The notes under the pieces: generated by a model
Told to the model about the DNA's origin: nothing
The model's input: only the letters and a program-made list of their open reading frames with translations
The model's database searches: none
Shown here: positions 16,998-25,908 of the stretch, piece after piece
How the letters are laid out: each line of letters starts with the position of its first letter
Position numbering within the stretch: position 1 is the first letter of the stretch
Assembly (NCBI RefSeq): GCF_006483455.1
Contig: NZ_PPPU01000013.1
Location: 62,001 to 126,000, forward strand
Length of the DNA stretch: 64,000 nucleotides
Source: Methylomonas koyamae
GTDB lineage: Bacteria; Pseudomonadota; Gammaproteobacteria; Methylococcales; Methylomonadaceae
Direction of reading: 5' to 3'
Made by a program: the position numbers and the translations under genes

Positions 16998-17146
16998 CCT
17001 CTACTTTTAGACTCTGCTCAAAATGGGGGGATTACCGGTGGTGGACGGTGTCGGCGCAAATTGTCGAAGTCAGAAACGTTTGCTTTTGATGCCGCCTGAT
17101 GTCTTTCCCAGTAATAGTCTCGATCTTGTATGCCCATAATACGTCC

Positions 17147-17551
17147 TTAAGGCTGTAACGCCCGCCATAATGTGCCGATAACCCGACAAGAAGCTTCATC
17201 TGAAGAATGAGTCCCGCACGCAGCGAGCAAATAACTGTCCGCCTGATGCAACCAAGCATTCCGGATCAGTAGACCAAGACTAAAATGGAGGTCACACAAA
17301 TCCTCCTCGGTCATTGCCGCGATAGTTCGTTTATCTTCCTCACGCAAAATCAATAGCAATCTCTCAATCGCATCGGAAAGTGTAGTGGGCTGGCTGTCCA
17401 GTTTAACTTTGAAAGCTGACCAAGTGAAAACCGATTGGAACGATCCCAGCAGTAGTGGCAAGTTAAATTTTTTAGATGCATGTTGCCGCAAATTCCTCTC
17501 GGCTGCTACGATGCAAGTCACAATCTGAGGAATGACCACGGTACTTGCCAA
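17147..17551 (-). CDS. DUF6794-like hypothetical protein
   Basis: A 134-residue protein. The segment DAIERLLLILREEDKRTIAAM followed by LHFSLGLLIRNAW and a C-terminal ASCRVIGTLWRAL resembles DUF6794 as I recall it, an all-helical family of unknown function. It ends ten bases upstream of the split protease gene on the same strand, so the two may have formed an operon. Confidence 0.55.
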   Translation of the reverse strand: MASTVVIPQIVTCIVAAERNLRQHASKKFNLPLLLGSFQSVFTWSAFKVKLDSQPTTLSDAIERLLLILREEDKRTIAAMTEEDLCDLHFSLGLLIRNAWLHQADSYLLAACGTHSSDEASCRVIGTLWRALQP

Positions 17552-17586
17552 GCGACACCATTAAAAATGCCCACCTTTCAGGTACT

Positions 17587-17738
17587 ACTGCAAAATCACC
17601 AAAGAGGCAGCCAAAGCGAAAGAAGGTACCCTACTTGGCAATACTGGCAGCATTTGCAGCTTTGATTATGCCAAGCCGGGTAAATCATTAGCTGAGAAAT
17701 GGCTGGCATTTTTATCCACGACGTCAGGTAACCATTAA
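17587..17738 (+). pseudogene. Fragment of an unrecognised gene
   Basis: An open frame without a start reads YYCKITKEAAKAKEG and later LAEKWLAFLSTTSGNH before a TAA at the end. Composition looks coding, but the beginning is missing. It converges on the hsdM remnant. Confidence 0.3.
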
Positions 17739-18676
17739 CCCAACACCCCGGCAATCTCCCGAAAACAAGCCAACCCAGCCTCCACATTGTCGATAATCTC
17801 GGCGGCGATGTCGTCCGGTTCCGGCAGATTATCCAGGTCGGCCAGCGATTTATCCTTGAGCCAGAAAATGTCCAGACTGGTCTTATCCCGCGCCAGAACT
17901 TGCTCATAGCTGAACTTGCGCCAGCGGCCTTCGGGGTTATTTTGTTCGTGCCAGGTTTCGCTGCGCTGGTGGCGGTTGGCCGGGTTGTAGCAGGCGATAA
18001 AATCCTGCAAATCCTCAAACCGCAGCGGCTTCTTTTTCAGGGTGTGATGAATATTGGTGCGGTAATCGTAGTACCAGATTTCCTTGGTCCATGGGTTGGG
18101 GCTGGCCTCGCGGTTATCGAAGAAAAGCACGTTCGCCTTGACGCCGTTGGCGTAGAAAATGCCGGTCGGCAGCCGCAAAATGGTGTGTAGATCGGTATTC
18201 TGCATCAGCTTTTTGCGCACCAACTCGCCGGCGCCGCCTTCGAACAACACGTTATCCAGCACCACCACCGCCGCGCGGCCACTGATTTTCAGCAGGCTGC
18301 GAATGTGCTGCACAAAATTAAGCTGCTTGTTGGATGTGGTTGCCCAAAAATCCTGGCGGTTATAAGTCAGATCGTCCTTTTCCTGCTCGCCTTCCTCGTT
18401 GGTAAAAGTCATGCTGCTTTTCTTACCAAACGGCGGATTAGCCAGCACGTAATCGACGGCTTCTGCCGGTGGCGCCACCAAGGCATCGTTGGATGAAATG
18501 GCGCTATTGCCGTCGATCTCGCCGATGTTATGCAAAAACATATTCATCAAGCACATGCGGCGGGTGTTGGCGACGATTTCGTTACCGTAAAAGGTTTCGT
18601 GTTTTAAGAATGCCAACTTCTTTTTATCCAGCGGGTAGTTGGCTTTTAAAAAGTCATAGGTGTAATGGCTTGCATT
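17735..18676 (-). pseudogene. hsdM: hsdM, type I methyltransferase, 5' truncated
   Basis: About 310 codons of the C-terminal part of an N6-adenine methylase subunit. It has motif IV NPPFGKKSSM, then DLTYNRQDFWATTSNKQLNF and LRLPTGIFYANGVKANVLFF, all typical of HsdM. The frame is open upstream to YDFLKANYPLDKKKLAFL, and then similarity stops near 18670 at the inverted end repeats. The N-terminus with SAM-binding motif I is missing and no hsdS or hsdR is present, so it is probably non-functional. Confidence 0.8.
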
Positions 18677-18679
18677 TGA

Positions 18680-18840
18680 AAACGGTTCGACTCGTATTTA
18701 TTGCCGATTTCGGCTCAAATTAACTGCAACTGAAAATCCCGCTAGGCTCAGATTATCTGCAAATGAGCTTGCATTTATCGGTGCCGGCTCGTAATTCATT
18801 TCCGCAGGCTCACTTTACTTGCAAATGAAAGCCGCTTCGA
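18680..18840 (+). repeat. IS21-like end repeats, second copy
   Basis: Contains GCCGATTTCGGCTCAAATTA, then AATTAACTGCAACTGA, GATTATCTGCAAATGA and TACTTGCAAATGAAA. It is an inverted counterpart of 14990-15110. Its left edge coincides with the truncation point of hsdM, so the insertion or deletion that removed the hsdM 5' end was probably made by this element. Confidence 0.5.
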
Positions 18841-19030
18841 CTCGCACATGTCCTGATGACCCTCTTCAACCGCACTGTTAGTAGCAGGCGTATTTCCTTT
18901 CCTTTTTGAATACACGCTGTACCGTAGTACAGTTTGAGGCCACCGAGCTCAAATGATAAATTCGTCACAAATTTTGCTTAAATATAACCTTTTTGCATTT
19001 CTAGCACATAGCCATATTGATTAGGAGAAT
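18841..19030 (+). other. Intergenic region before PEP-CTERM-like gene
   Basis: No gene is seen. AT content rises toward 19030, where TTAGGAGAAT gives the ribosome site for the ATG at 19031. A promoter probably lies here, but no convincing -35/-10 pair could be chosen. Confidence 0.3.
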
Positions 19031-19681
19031 ATGATGAAGAGATTTAACCGCTTGCCGATTTTTTTGGCCTGTCTGCTCGGGATTTTAAGTAGCACCAATA
19101 CCCACGCAACGGACCTCAATGTCTCCATCGACACATCTACGGTATTCGGCGAATCCGCAATCATCTATTTCGACTTCATCAGCGGCGGCAATTCCATCGG
19201 TAATTTAAGTTCAATTACATCCTTTGCCACTGATGGCATTCTTGGTGCCACATCAGTTCAAGGCGATGTAACAGGCGACTTACTATCAACTGTAGCCTTA
19301 AATACGACTTCGAACTTTTTCAATGAATTTGCTCAGGGTATAACCTTTGGCAATCACCTGTCATTTAATGTGAACTTTACTGAAAATGCGCCTGATCCAT
19401 TAGGCACACCGGATGCATTTTCTATTTTTGCCTATGATGGTTTAGGCAACACACTCCCTATTACCACCGATCCAACGGGTAGCAACGCACTATTCCTATT
19501 CAATATTGACGGTAGCACTAACGGCAATTTGAATGTTTACACACTGCTAGATGGCAGCAGTCCATGGCAAGTTACACCTTTAACTTCTGTGCCCCTACCT
19601 TCGGCGGCTTGGCTGTTGGTGTCCGGGTTAATGGGCATGGGATTGGGCACCAAGAGAAACAGCAAAGTGCACTTATCGTAG
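19031..19681 (+). CDS. Secreted PEP-CTERM-like protein
   Basis: A 216-residue protein with an N-terminal signal peptide (cleavage near NTHA/TDL), a Ser/Thr/Gly-rich beta domain, and a C-terminal VPLPSAAWLLVSGLMGMG followed by basic residues. That tail is the VPLP variant of a PEP-CTERM sorting signal, handled by an exosortase that is not in the window. The body contains FFNEFAQGITFG and TTDPTGSNALFLFNIDG, matched by the protein at 23615, so the two are paralogues, probably of the NF038129-like group (recall). Likely role: surface or extracellular matrix. Confidence 0.75.
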   Translation: MMKRFNRLPIFLACLLGILSSTNTHATDLNVSIDTSTVFGESAIIYFDFISGGNSIGNLSSITSFATDGILGATSVQGDVTGDLLSTVALNTTSNFFNEFAQGITFGNHLSFNVNFTENAPDPLGTPDAFSIFAYDGLGNTLPITTDPTGSNALFLFNIDGSTNGNLNVYTLLDGSSPWQVTPLTSVPLPSAAWLLVSGLMGMGLGTKRNSKVHLS

Positions 19682-19705
19682 TAAAAATTATTCAATAAAT
19701 GACTA

Positions 19706-20716
19706 GGGAACGTCCTAGATCGAACAAGCTTTCACCCGGAGCAGAAGCATGCGGCACTGGAAGAGACCATCAACATCGACACCACCGTCCAGGAAAAGAA
19801 CATCACCTATCCGACTGACGGCAAACTGGCGATCAAAATCATCAATCGCCTGAACAAATTGGCCAAAGCTTACGGCATTCAACAACGCCGCACCTATCAA
19901 AAAGAAGTCAAAGACTTACGCCTGAAACTGCGCCACTTTCGCCACGTCAGTCGCCGCGCCAAAGCCAAGAAAGCCTTGAAACGCCTGCGCACCATTGCTC
20001 ATGCCTTAATCCGGGAACTGCGAAGAACCTTGCCGTGCTACGCCTTGTTCGAGCGGCACCAGAAAGAGTTTCTGTTCTACGAGCGCGTACTGAATCAGCA
20101 ACCCAAAGCCCACGACAAAATCTATTCATTGCATGAACCGGATGTGTACTGCATCGGCAAAGGCAAGGATCACAAGCCCTACGAATACGGAAACAAAGTC
20201 TCGATAGCCGCGACGGCCAACTCCAACGTCATCGTCGGCGTGGTCAGCCATGCGCAAAACCTGCATGACAGTAAAACCTTGCCAGAGGTTCTGGCGCATT
20301 GCCAAGCCAGTCGCGGCAAGGCTGTCAAAGCCGGCGTCTGCGATCGAGGCTATCGCGGTCCCAAGTCCGTTGGTGAGACGCAGATCATTTTGCCCGCACC
20401 ACCTTTGAAGCGCGACAACCGCTACCAGCAAGACAAAAAACGCAAGCGCTGCCGACGCCGCGCGGCGATAGAACCCATCATCGGTCATCTCAAAGCCGAC
20501 TTTCGTTTAAGCAGAAACTTCTTCAAAGGCGTCATCGGCGACCACATCAACGTGTTGATGGCGGCTGTCGCTTGGAATTTCAGCCTCTGGATGAGGCTGT
20601 TTTTTACCCTGCGGATACACGGCATCACCACCCCAGTCGCCATCAAGCGACTACTCGCCGCCTGGCAATGGCAAATCTTTCGCAACCGACCTGAGGCTTT
20701 ACCTTTTAGCATCTGA
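19706..20716 (+). pseudogene. IS5-family transposase, 5' truncated
   Basis: The frame is open from about 19706, shortly after the upstream stop, through ...TVQEKNITYPTDGKLAIK to the end, but the N-terminal domain is missing. The conserved DDE region includes CDRGYRGPKSVGETQIILP and AAIEPIIGHLKADFRL. A 285-residue piece could start from a TTG at 19859 but would lack the DNA-binding part. Confidence 0.82.
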
Positions 20717-20776
20717 GAATCACGAAGGGCTAATCAGACAATAGCCAGGAATCTTTTTTCAGGATCGACTACATAT

Positions 20777-20811
20777 AAAAATATCCTCATTAATTAACAG
20801 AGGATATTTTT
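20777..20811. terminator. Bidirectional terminator
   Basis: AAAAATATCCTC (20777-20788) pairs perfectly with GAGGATATTTTT (20800-20811). The T-rich outer arms on both strands suit termination of the transposase remnant and of the minus-strand gene ending at 20838. Confidence 0.8.
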
Positions 20812-20837
20812 ATAAACATAACATATAATTTTATTTT

Positions 20838-23543
20838 TTATTGATCTTTTTGAAAAATGAAAGGACGGTAATAGCTATCATAAACTATTTGTAGTTTGCC
20901 ATTATTTGTTTGCAAATAAGCGCCGGAGGTAAAACCATTAGCAAATTTTAGTGATATAGAGCTTCCGTATGTTTCCCAGTGCGTCTTACTTGGCTCAGGA
21001 GTTCTCTGAACTAATTGACCACCACCATACATCTCGATGTCAAAAGTACCATCGTTATATAGAATAAGGCTAGAAGTAGCGTCATAAATTGGATATTGTC
21101 CGTAAAGCCTGATTTTATCAGGATTACATCCTAGTGATATTAATTTAGAGTAAGTATCGACTACAAATCCGAAATATCCTGTTATATACTCAGTACATTG
21201 ATATTGATCTTCTTGTTTTAAACAATCAGGATAAGTACCTGCTTGAAAGTAATAATCCTTACATACAGAACCACTACCCGAATGAAATAAAATAAGATGA
21301 TATGTTCCTGCTGCTAATGGGTTAAAAAAAACATTAACATTTTTTGGCTTTCCATCCATAGTAATCGTACACGTGCCACTGTTGCCATCTGGCGCAATAG
21401 ATTGAGAAGCACAGTCGCCTGACCAGCTTGAAACGATATATCCAGAGTCAGGTTTTGCTGTCAGAGTTACACTTCCGGAATTTGAAAATGATGAAGAACA
21501 ATTCTGGTCGCTACCAGTTTTACAGGTAATTCCTTCTGGTGTCGATGTTACTGTCCCTTTACCTGTGCTTCCTTTTGTTGCGTCAACTGTGACAACAGAA
21601 GCTTTAATTTGCCATTCAACTAAACTATGACAATAATTTAATCGGAATGAACACATTTCAAGGTTAACTGTTACCTTATTCTTTGTAATCATGTCAGTGA
21701 CGGAGCCGACTCCCTGTGCCGCTTTTTCAATAGCTGTTCCCAATGAAATAGGTCCAGAGTTATAGTCGATTTGAGCGACAGAAGAAATTATACTTAACAT
21801 TGAACCGTTTGGTCCTGATGGGAGTGGTTCTAAGTTGGCTCCAGAGAACCCATATTGATTAACACCGATTGCTGATTTTCTCCAGTTTATAGGTAATTGT
21901 ATAAGATCAGTTGCTGATAATGTGTTGAGTGTGGATTGATCTTTGCCATTAACACGTAATTTCAAATATAATGTTAATCCTTTATTGGCGCTATCAATAT
22001 TTTTTAAAATAGTGTCTGCATTCAAAATAAGTGGCAGACTATCGCTTGGATCACTTGGCAACAGATATTGACTCATATCATTTAGAAGTAATGGTCTAGG
22101 ATCGATAGGTGTAACTATCCCTAAACCACCTGGCTCATCCAGTCCTACTTCAAAATGTAAATGGGGTTTATTGCAAGTTGCTGTTGCTCCACTTTTAGCA
22201 ATTAATGTCCCGCCAGGAGCAGAATCAGGCTCATGAGCAATGATTTCAGATAAGTGCCGATAGTATGTATAAAAATCATCACCATGGTTAAGAACTATTG
22301 TCTTTCCATGTTCGCCACATTTTATTGCACTTTCTTGACCATCGTTAAGTACTGTCGTGTTATTTCCTTCAACACTATATACTGGTGTTCCAGTTATAAC
22401 TGCTAAATCCACACCTTTATGCGCTGTGTTAGTGGCTTTTCGCAATAACTGATACCCACTAACAAATAGATCAAAAGCACTTACGTTCATCTGTGGCAGT
22501 GGAGTTCTTGCATCGAACGCAAAAGATGTTCCACCATTTTGCATTGAAAGGCTTGCTTGGAAATTAATCGTATTAGAGGAGCTTATATCGATGGCGGCAC
22601 TAGCATCTGGTTTGATGCTGTATTGTGGAACGTTTAATAATTCTCTAATTTTATCTGAGCTGTTTGGTAATTTTGTGACTAGGGCTATTTCAATGATCGG
22701 ATCGTTAGGATCAAATGGGACAGGTGAAAATGCTGATGGGTCAAGAGTTGAGCATACTGCATCCTGATTTCCGCAAACATTTGCTTCTAAAAGCTCTAAA
22801 GTATCGATGATGTCACCCTCATCATTGTCTACTTTGATATATGACGCGTATTTAAAAACGTTAGGTGATGTTGCGATATTTGTTGGAAGTGACTGAATTA
22901 GTTGTACTGGCTGTCCTAAAGGTGTTGATGATTTAATTCTCAGCTGCGTAATATTATATGGTTTATAGCCAGGCAAATTATTTATAAGATTTGTCAGAAT
23001 AGGCGATGAAACTTTTGAAATTTGTATTGCATTATTTGAGAATGTATTGGGCGGAATATGAAGTGTAGCCACTCCAGGCAATGTTATATCACCACCGGCG
23101 CTATCAATTATGGTAGTAACTTGGTCAGAGGTTATGGATGGAGTTATATATGCAAAAATTTGTACCGAATAATTAATGGCCTTATTATTAGGATTATTGA
23201 ATGCCAAAATAATATTATTAACAACGGCTGAAGGAGCCAAAGTTCCATTTGTAACATTTACACTAATTTGAGGATTCCCATTAGCATCTGTTGCAGTGGC
23301 ATTAGCTAGTGTAACTCCAGCTGGTAAGCCTGTTATTGAAATTGCTAAAGGGCCTTGTACTGGTATGGTTGTATTAGTAATGGTTAGTGTAGAATTATAA
23401 GTCTTAGTTGTTCTATTGAGCACAAACCCAGATTTCATAATCTGCATCTGACCTGTCACGTCAATTGGTATTTTTTGAACAGTCGCGAAGCTTAGGCTCG
23501 ACCAACTTAATATTGCTATCAATAATAGTATGACACGTCCCAT
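20838..23543 (-). CDS. Large secreted M23 (LytM-like) peptidase
   Basis: A 901-residue protein with a signal peptide (LLLIAILSWSSLSFA). The first 350 residues are beta-rich and Ser/Thr/Asn-rich. The middle carries an M23 zinc peptidase signature: HKGVDLAV, then YYRHLSEI and HLHFEVGLDEPGG. A repeat-like module follows (SSFSNSGSVTLTAKPDSGY, SGDC), as in InlB B-type or Big-like domains, then a C-terminal Tyr-rich domain. It probably cuts peptidoglycan or a related surface polymer. The gene is more AT-rich than the flanking GC-rich blocks, a sign of transfer. The GAGAGG before the ATG supports the start. Confidence 0.82.
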   Translation of the reverse strand: MGRVILLLIAILSWSSLSFATVQKIPIDVTGQMQIMKSGFVLNRTTKTYNSTLTITNTTIPVQGPLAISITGLPAGVTLANATATDANGNPQISVNVTNGTLAPSAVVNNIILAFNNPNNKAINYSVQIFAYITPSITSDQVTTIIDSAGGDITLPGVATLHIPPNTFSNNAIQISKVSSPILTNLINNLPGYKPYNITQLRIKSSTPLGQPVQLIQSLPTNIATSPNVFKYASYIKVDNDEGDIIDTLELLEANVCGNQDAVCSTLDPSAFSPVPFDPNDPIIEIALVTKLPNSSDKIRELLNVPQYSIKPDASAAIDISSSNTINFQASLSMQNGGTSFAFDARTPLPQMNVSAFDLFVSGYQLLRKATNTAHKGVDLAVITGTPVYSVEGNNTTVLNDGQESAIKCGEHGKTIVLNHGDDFYTYYRHLSEIIAHEPDSAPGGTLIAKSGATATCNKPHLHFEVGLDEPGGLGIVTPIDPRPLLLNDMSQYLLPSDPSDSLPLILNADTILKNIDSANKGLTLYLKLRVNGKDQSTLNTLSATDLIQLPINWRKSAIGVNQYGFSGANLEPLPSGPNGSMLSIISSVAQIDYNSGPISLGTAIEKAAQGVGSVTDMITKNKVTVNLEMCSFRLNYCHSLVEWQIKASVVTVDATKGSTGKGTVTSTPEGITCKTGSDQNCSSSFSNSGSVTLTAKPDSGYIVSSWSGDCASQSIAPDGNSGTCTITMDGKPKNVNVFFNPLAAGTYHLILFHSGSGSVCKDYYFQAGTYPDCLKQEDQYQCTEYITGYFGFVVDTYSKLISLGCNPDKIRLYGQYPIYDATSSLILYNDGTFDIEMYGGGQLVQRTPEPSKTHWETYGSSISLKFANGFTSGAYLQTNNGKLQIVYDSYYRPFIFQKDQ

Positions 23544-23614
23544 AATCGACCTCTCATTATTTTATATGTCGAACACCTAAGTGATTATAAAATTTACTAT
23601 TTTTATAATATTTT

Positions 23615-24295
23615 TTAATCAAAAATAAGTTTTTTATATTTTATATTAATAATGTAAATAATAAAAATACCAATAACCACCAACCATAATATAGGAGGCT
23701 CTGACACTGTATTAGTATTAGGGTTTATTTGTTGGATTGACCAAGTGACTTGATTGATGGTGTTAGGATTTGCTGCATATACACTCAGGTTTCCAGTTGA
23801 TGTGCCGTCTATATTCAACAAAAATAGAGAATCCGCTCCAGTTGGATCACTGGTATTGAACAATGGCATATATGACTTATCAAGTAAAAATAATGATAGA
23901 GCGTCAGGAATTGAACCTGAAAACTCTTGTGTAACTGTTAGGTAAAATGTAATCGAATTCCCCAAAGAGATAGGCTGTATGATTTCGTTAAAAAACGACG
24001 TATTCTGAAGGAATGCGTTACTTGTTAAATCACCTGTTGCATCCCCACTAAGCATAGCTGTCCCTGATGATATTGAGCCGTCAGTAAGAAAGTCAAAAAT
24101 GATAACCGTATTAAGAGTGGGGCTATCGCCAGGAATTAAGTCAAAAGCAATCAACGCGTCTGTATTAGCAAATAATGACGTGTTGACGGTTGCGCTGTAG
24201 GTTGTGGATGCCGCATGAACGGGTGATGAAATAAATAGAACTGTACATGTAACTATCAATAAGACTTGTCTGATGATTAAGCTGAGTTGCCTCAT
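23615..24295 (-). CDS. Secreted PEP-CTERM-like protein, paralogue
   Basis: A 226-residue protein with a signal peptide (TCTVLFISSPVHA) and a beta domain sharing SFFNEIIQPISLGNSITF and DPTGADSLFLLNIDG with the protein at 19031. The C-terminus is VSEPPILWLVVIGIFIIY followed by Lys residues, a plausible PEP-CTERM sorting signal. It lies just upstream of the M23 peptidase gene on the same strand and may be co-transcribed. A good ribosome site (GGAGAAAAC) is present. Confidence 0.75.
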   Translation of the reverse strand: MRQLSLIIRQVLLIVTCTVLFISSPVHAASTTYSATVNTSLFANTDALIAFDLIPGDSPTLNTVIIFDFLTDGSISSGTAMLSGDATGDLTSNAFLQNTSFFNEIIQPISLGNSITFYLTVTQEFSGSIPDALSLFLLDKSYMPLFNTSDPTGADSLFLLNIDGTSTGNLSVYAANPNTINQVTWSIQQINPNTNTVSEPPILWLVVIGIFIIYIINIKYKKLIFD

Positions 24296-24419
24296 TACGT
24301 TTTCTCCATATCAAAATACTAGAGTTATTGTTGTGAAACGTAACACAGAATATGCATTTCTCAAAGGTATATACAATGCACAGAAGTACTACTGGTTTTA
24401 GACCTATTGGTTGCTTTTT

Positions 24420-24668
24420 TCATCTAATAAGTCCAGCGTGATGACACAGCTGAATCCACAGCTTATGAGGTATGTTCGTTTCATTGTTCATCCACTTTCG
24501 AATTGTTCTAGCGCCATTCTTTTTTAGGTTAAGTTCCTTTGCAGCGACACTACAGCTAAATCCGGCAAGTTTTAAAGCTTCGGCAACTTCTTGGCCGGTT
24601 GGTACTGTCCAGGAAGGACTGAACGGTTGTAGGCATTCTTGCCTGATCGTATTTGTTGAATTGCTCAT
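24420..24668 (-). CDS. Small HTH protein, plasmid type
   Basis: An 82-residue protein. VPTGQEVAEALKLAGFSCSV, then AAKELNLKKNGARTIRKWM and IPHKLWIQLCHHAGL, match a small helix-turn-helix family I recall from plasmids and ICEs. It lies beside the iteron array at 24764-25220 and reads away from it, so it may regulate copy number or the lost replication gene. Confidence 0.6.
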   Translation of the reverse strand: MSNSTNTIRQECLQPFSPSWTVPTGQEVAEALKLAGFSCSVAAKELNLKKNGARTIRKWMNNETNIPHKLWIQLCHHAGLIR

Positions 24669-24763
24669 TTACGATTAATTAAAAGATTAATTAAGATTAG
24701 AAGAATAAGGCCGGTAAAAAATTGAAATAACCTATAAAAAACAATAAGATGGAAAACTCATAT

Positions 24764-25220
24764 GCCCCCTATTCCTACCTAGGAGTGTGCAAAAATATAT
24801 AAAACCAAACTTCCTGCCCCCTAACAGGTTGGTGAAAAACCATATTTGAGACGCTAATTTTGCTCAATCGAACCAGCATTTAGTAGGAAAGCAGCTTCAT
24901 CGCCACTAAATATAGAGTCATTCAAAGCCAAAAAAGAGTTTTTCACCAACCTGCTAAACCTACCTATGTCGCCCCTTATACCTACCGGAAAAAAATTAAC
25001 CCGCCCCTTATACCTACCGGAGACCTAGGCAACATGCCCCCTATACCTACTTGAATGGCTATTTGAATTGCAGTGAACTTTATAAAGAATTGATGTCCGC
25101 CCCCTAAACCTACTGCATTCCGCTCCCTATACCTACCGAAAAACAAGGTTACTCGCCCCTTATTCCTACCTGTAATTTCTGGTTTATGGTTAGGAAATTA
25201 TCCCGCCCCCTAAACCTACT
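24764..25220 (+). repeat. Iteron array 1, putative replication origin
   Basis: Nine direct repeats of GCCCCYTAWWCCTACYKG, all in one orientation: 24764, 24816 (split by a MITE), 24971, 25003, 25036, 25099, 25122 (one mismatch, GCTCCC), 25155 and 25205. The flanking DNA is AT-rich. Spacing is irregular (about 23-65 bp). This is the layout of an iteron-type oriV or its copy-control locus. No rep gene lies directly beside it; the nearest is at 33369, so either that Rep acts here or the cognate gene was lost. Confidence 0.75.
24825..24953 (+). mobile_element. 129-bp MITE inserted in an iteron
   Basis: Perfect 16-bp terminal repeats CAGGTTGGTGAAAAAC and GTTTTTCACCAACCTG, with a 4-bp CTAA duplication at 24821-24824 and 24954-24957. 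Removing the MITE and one CTAA restores GCCCCCTAAACCTACC, a perfect iteron. Confidence 0.88.
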
Positions 25221-25333
25221 TATTAACGGCTGTAGTTGTCTGACCGCCAGATTGAAGTTGTAACCTCTTATTAGATGCTTTCATGTCTTTAATAAACTCA
25301 GATGCAGGATAAAAGGTATAGACAACGTCTAAT

Positions 25334-25409
25334 TGTAGCGGCTTGCAATCGAAAACCCACAAACCAGCAATCAGCGCAATTTTCGACCGGAATTAACTGC
25401 AACTGACGG
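25334..25409 (+). repeat. Left inverted repeat of the 3.4-kb unit
   Basis: Starts TGTAGCGGCTTGCAATCG. Two further GATTATTTGCAACTGAA copies lie inside, near 25422 and 25487. Confidence 0.7.
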
Positions 25410-25513
25410 GCGCTCAAACCGAGATTATTTGCAACTGAACCTGCAATCGTTGTCGCAAACCTGCAATCATCCGCCGTAAACCAGGATTATTTGCAACTGA
25501 AACCCTAGCGAAT

Positions 25514-25708
25514 TCAGATCGGTAATCCAGCCAAGCGCATGCGATCCAGTAACTCGCTGGCACGAACCGGATCAAGTTGGTTAGCGAACAGCGCTTTGAT
25601 TTCAGCAGGTTTGGCGTCGAAGTTCTGCACCAATTCCCGTAGACCATAGCCTTGCCGGGTGATAGTGGCCTCCATATCGTCCAAATGCTCGCCATGGGTC
25701 GACCTCAT
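25514..25708 (-). CDS. Small hypothetical protein in the mobile unit
   Basis: A 64-residue frame from an ATG at 25708. The segment GYGLRELVQNFDAKPAEIKA followed by LDPVRASELLDRMRLAGLPI looks like a small helical, possibly HTH, domain. Translation would start inside a block shared with 14895-14965. No family is assigned. Confidence 0.4.
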   Translation of the reverse strand: MRSTHGEHLDDMEATITRQGYGLRELVQNFDAKPAEIKALFANQLDPVRASELLDRMRLAGLPI

Positions 25709-25770
25709 TAATGGACTCTGCCTTCGATCATGGCAAATTTTGCCAAAGCCGTCCAGTAAAATCCGGCCTC
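25701..25770 (+). repeat. Upstream block shared with 14.90-14.97 kb
   Basis: Second copy of the block containing GATCATGGCAAATTTTGCC. See 14895-14965. Confidence 0.6.
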
Positions 25771-25908
25771 TTATCTCGACCAAATTCGAACCCATTTACT
25801 ATTGATAACGTATTTTATCAATAGTAATATACCGACAAAAATCCCGTGAGCTGAGCAACATTGACACTTGTTGTTACTCAGTGTAAATAAGTGGCATGAG
25901 GTGCCACC

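Larger units (their letters stand above)
15841..17036 (+). mobile_element. IS3-family (IS407-type) insertion sequence, complete
   Basis: A 1196-bp element with terminal repeats starting GGTAATCCCCCC (15841-15852) and ending GGGGGGATTACC (17025-17036); the similarity extends to AAAAGTAGA about 37 bp inside each end. A 4-bp direct repeat GGTG flanks it (15837-15840 and 17037-17040), as expected for the IS407 group. It carries orfA and orfB with a frameshift signal. Confidence 0.9.
15137..17137 (-). pseudogene. Retropepsin-like protease gene split by IS3 element
   Basis: The C-terminal part (15137-15840) carries the aspartic protease active-site loop FLIDTGATMTSIP and a Pro-rich tail. The N-terminal part (17037-17137) starts MGIQDRDYYWERHQ after AAGGACG. 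Removing the 1196-bp IS and one GGTG duplication (1200 bp in all) restores a continuous 266-codon frame with a membrane segment near LTPAMILFSLWLG. I infer a membrane-anchored clan AA protease similar to the TIGR02281 family. The insertion is probably recent because no other damage is visible. Confidence 0.78.

Noticed and set aside
24764-25220. CRISPR array
   Set aside because: Repeats are short (16-18 bp), spacing is irregular, spacers are AT-rich and no cas genes are present; an iteron array fits better.
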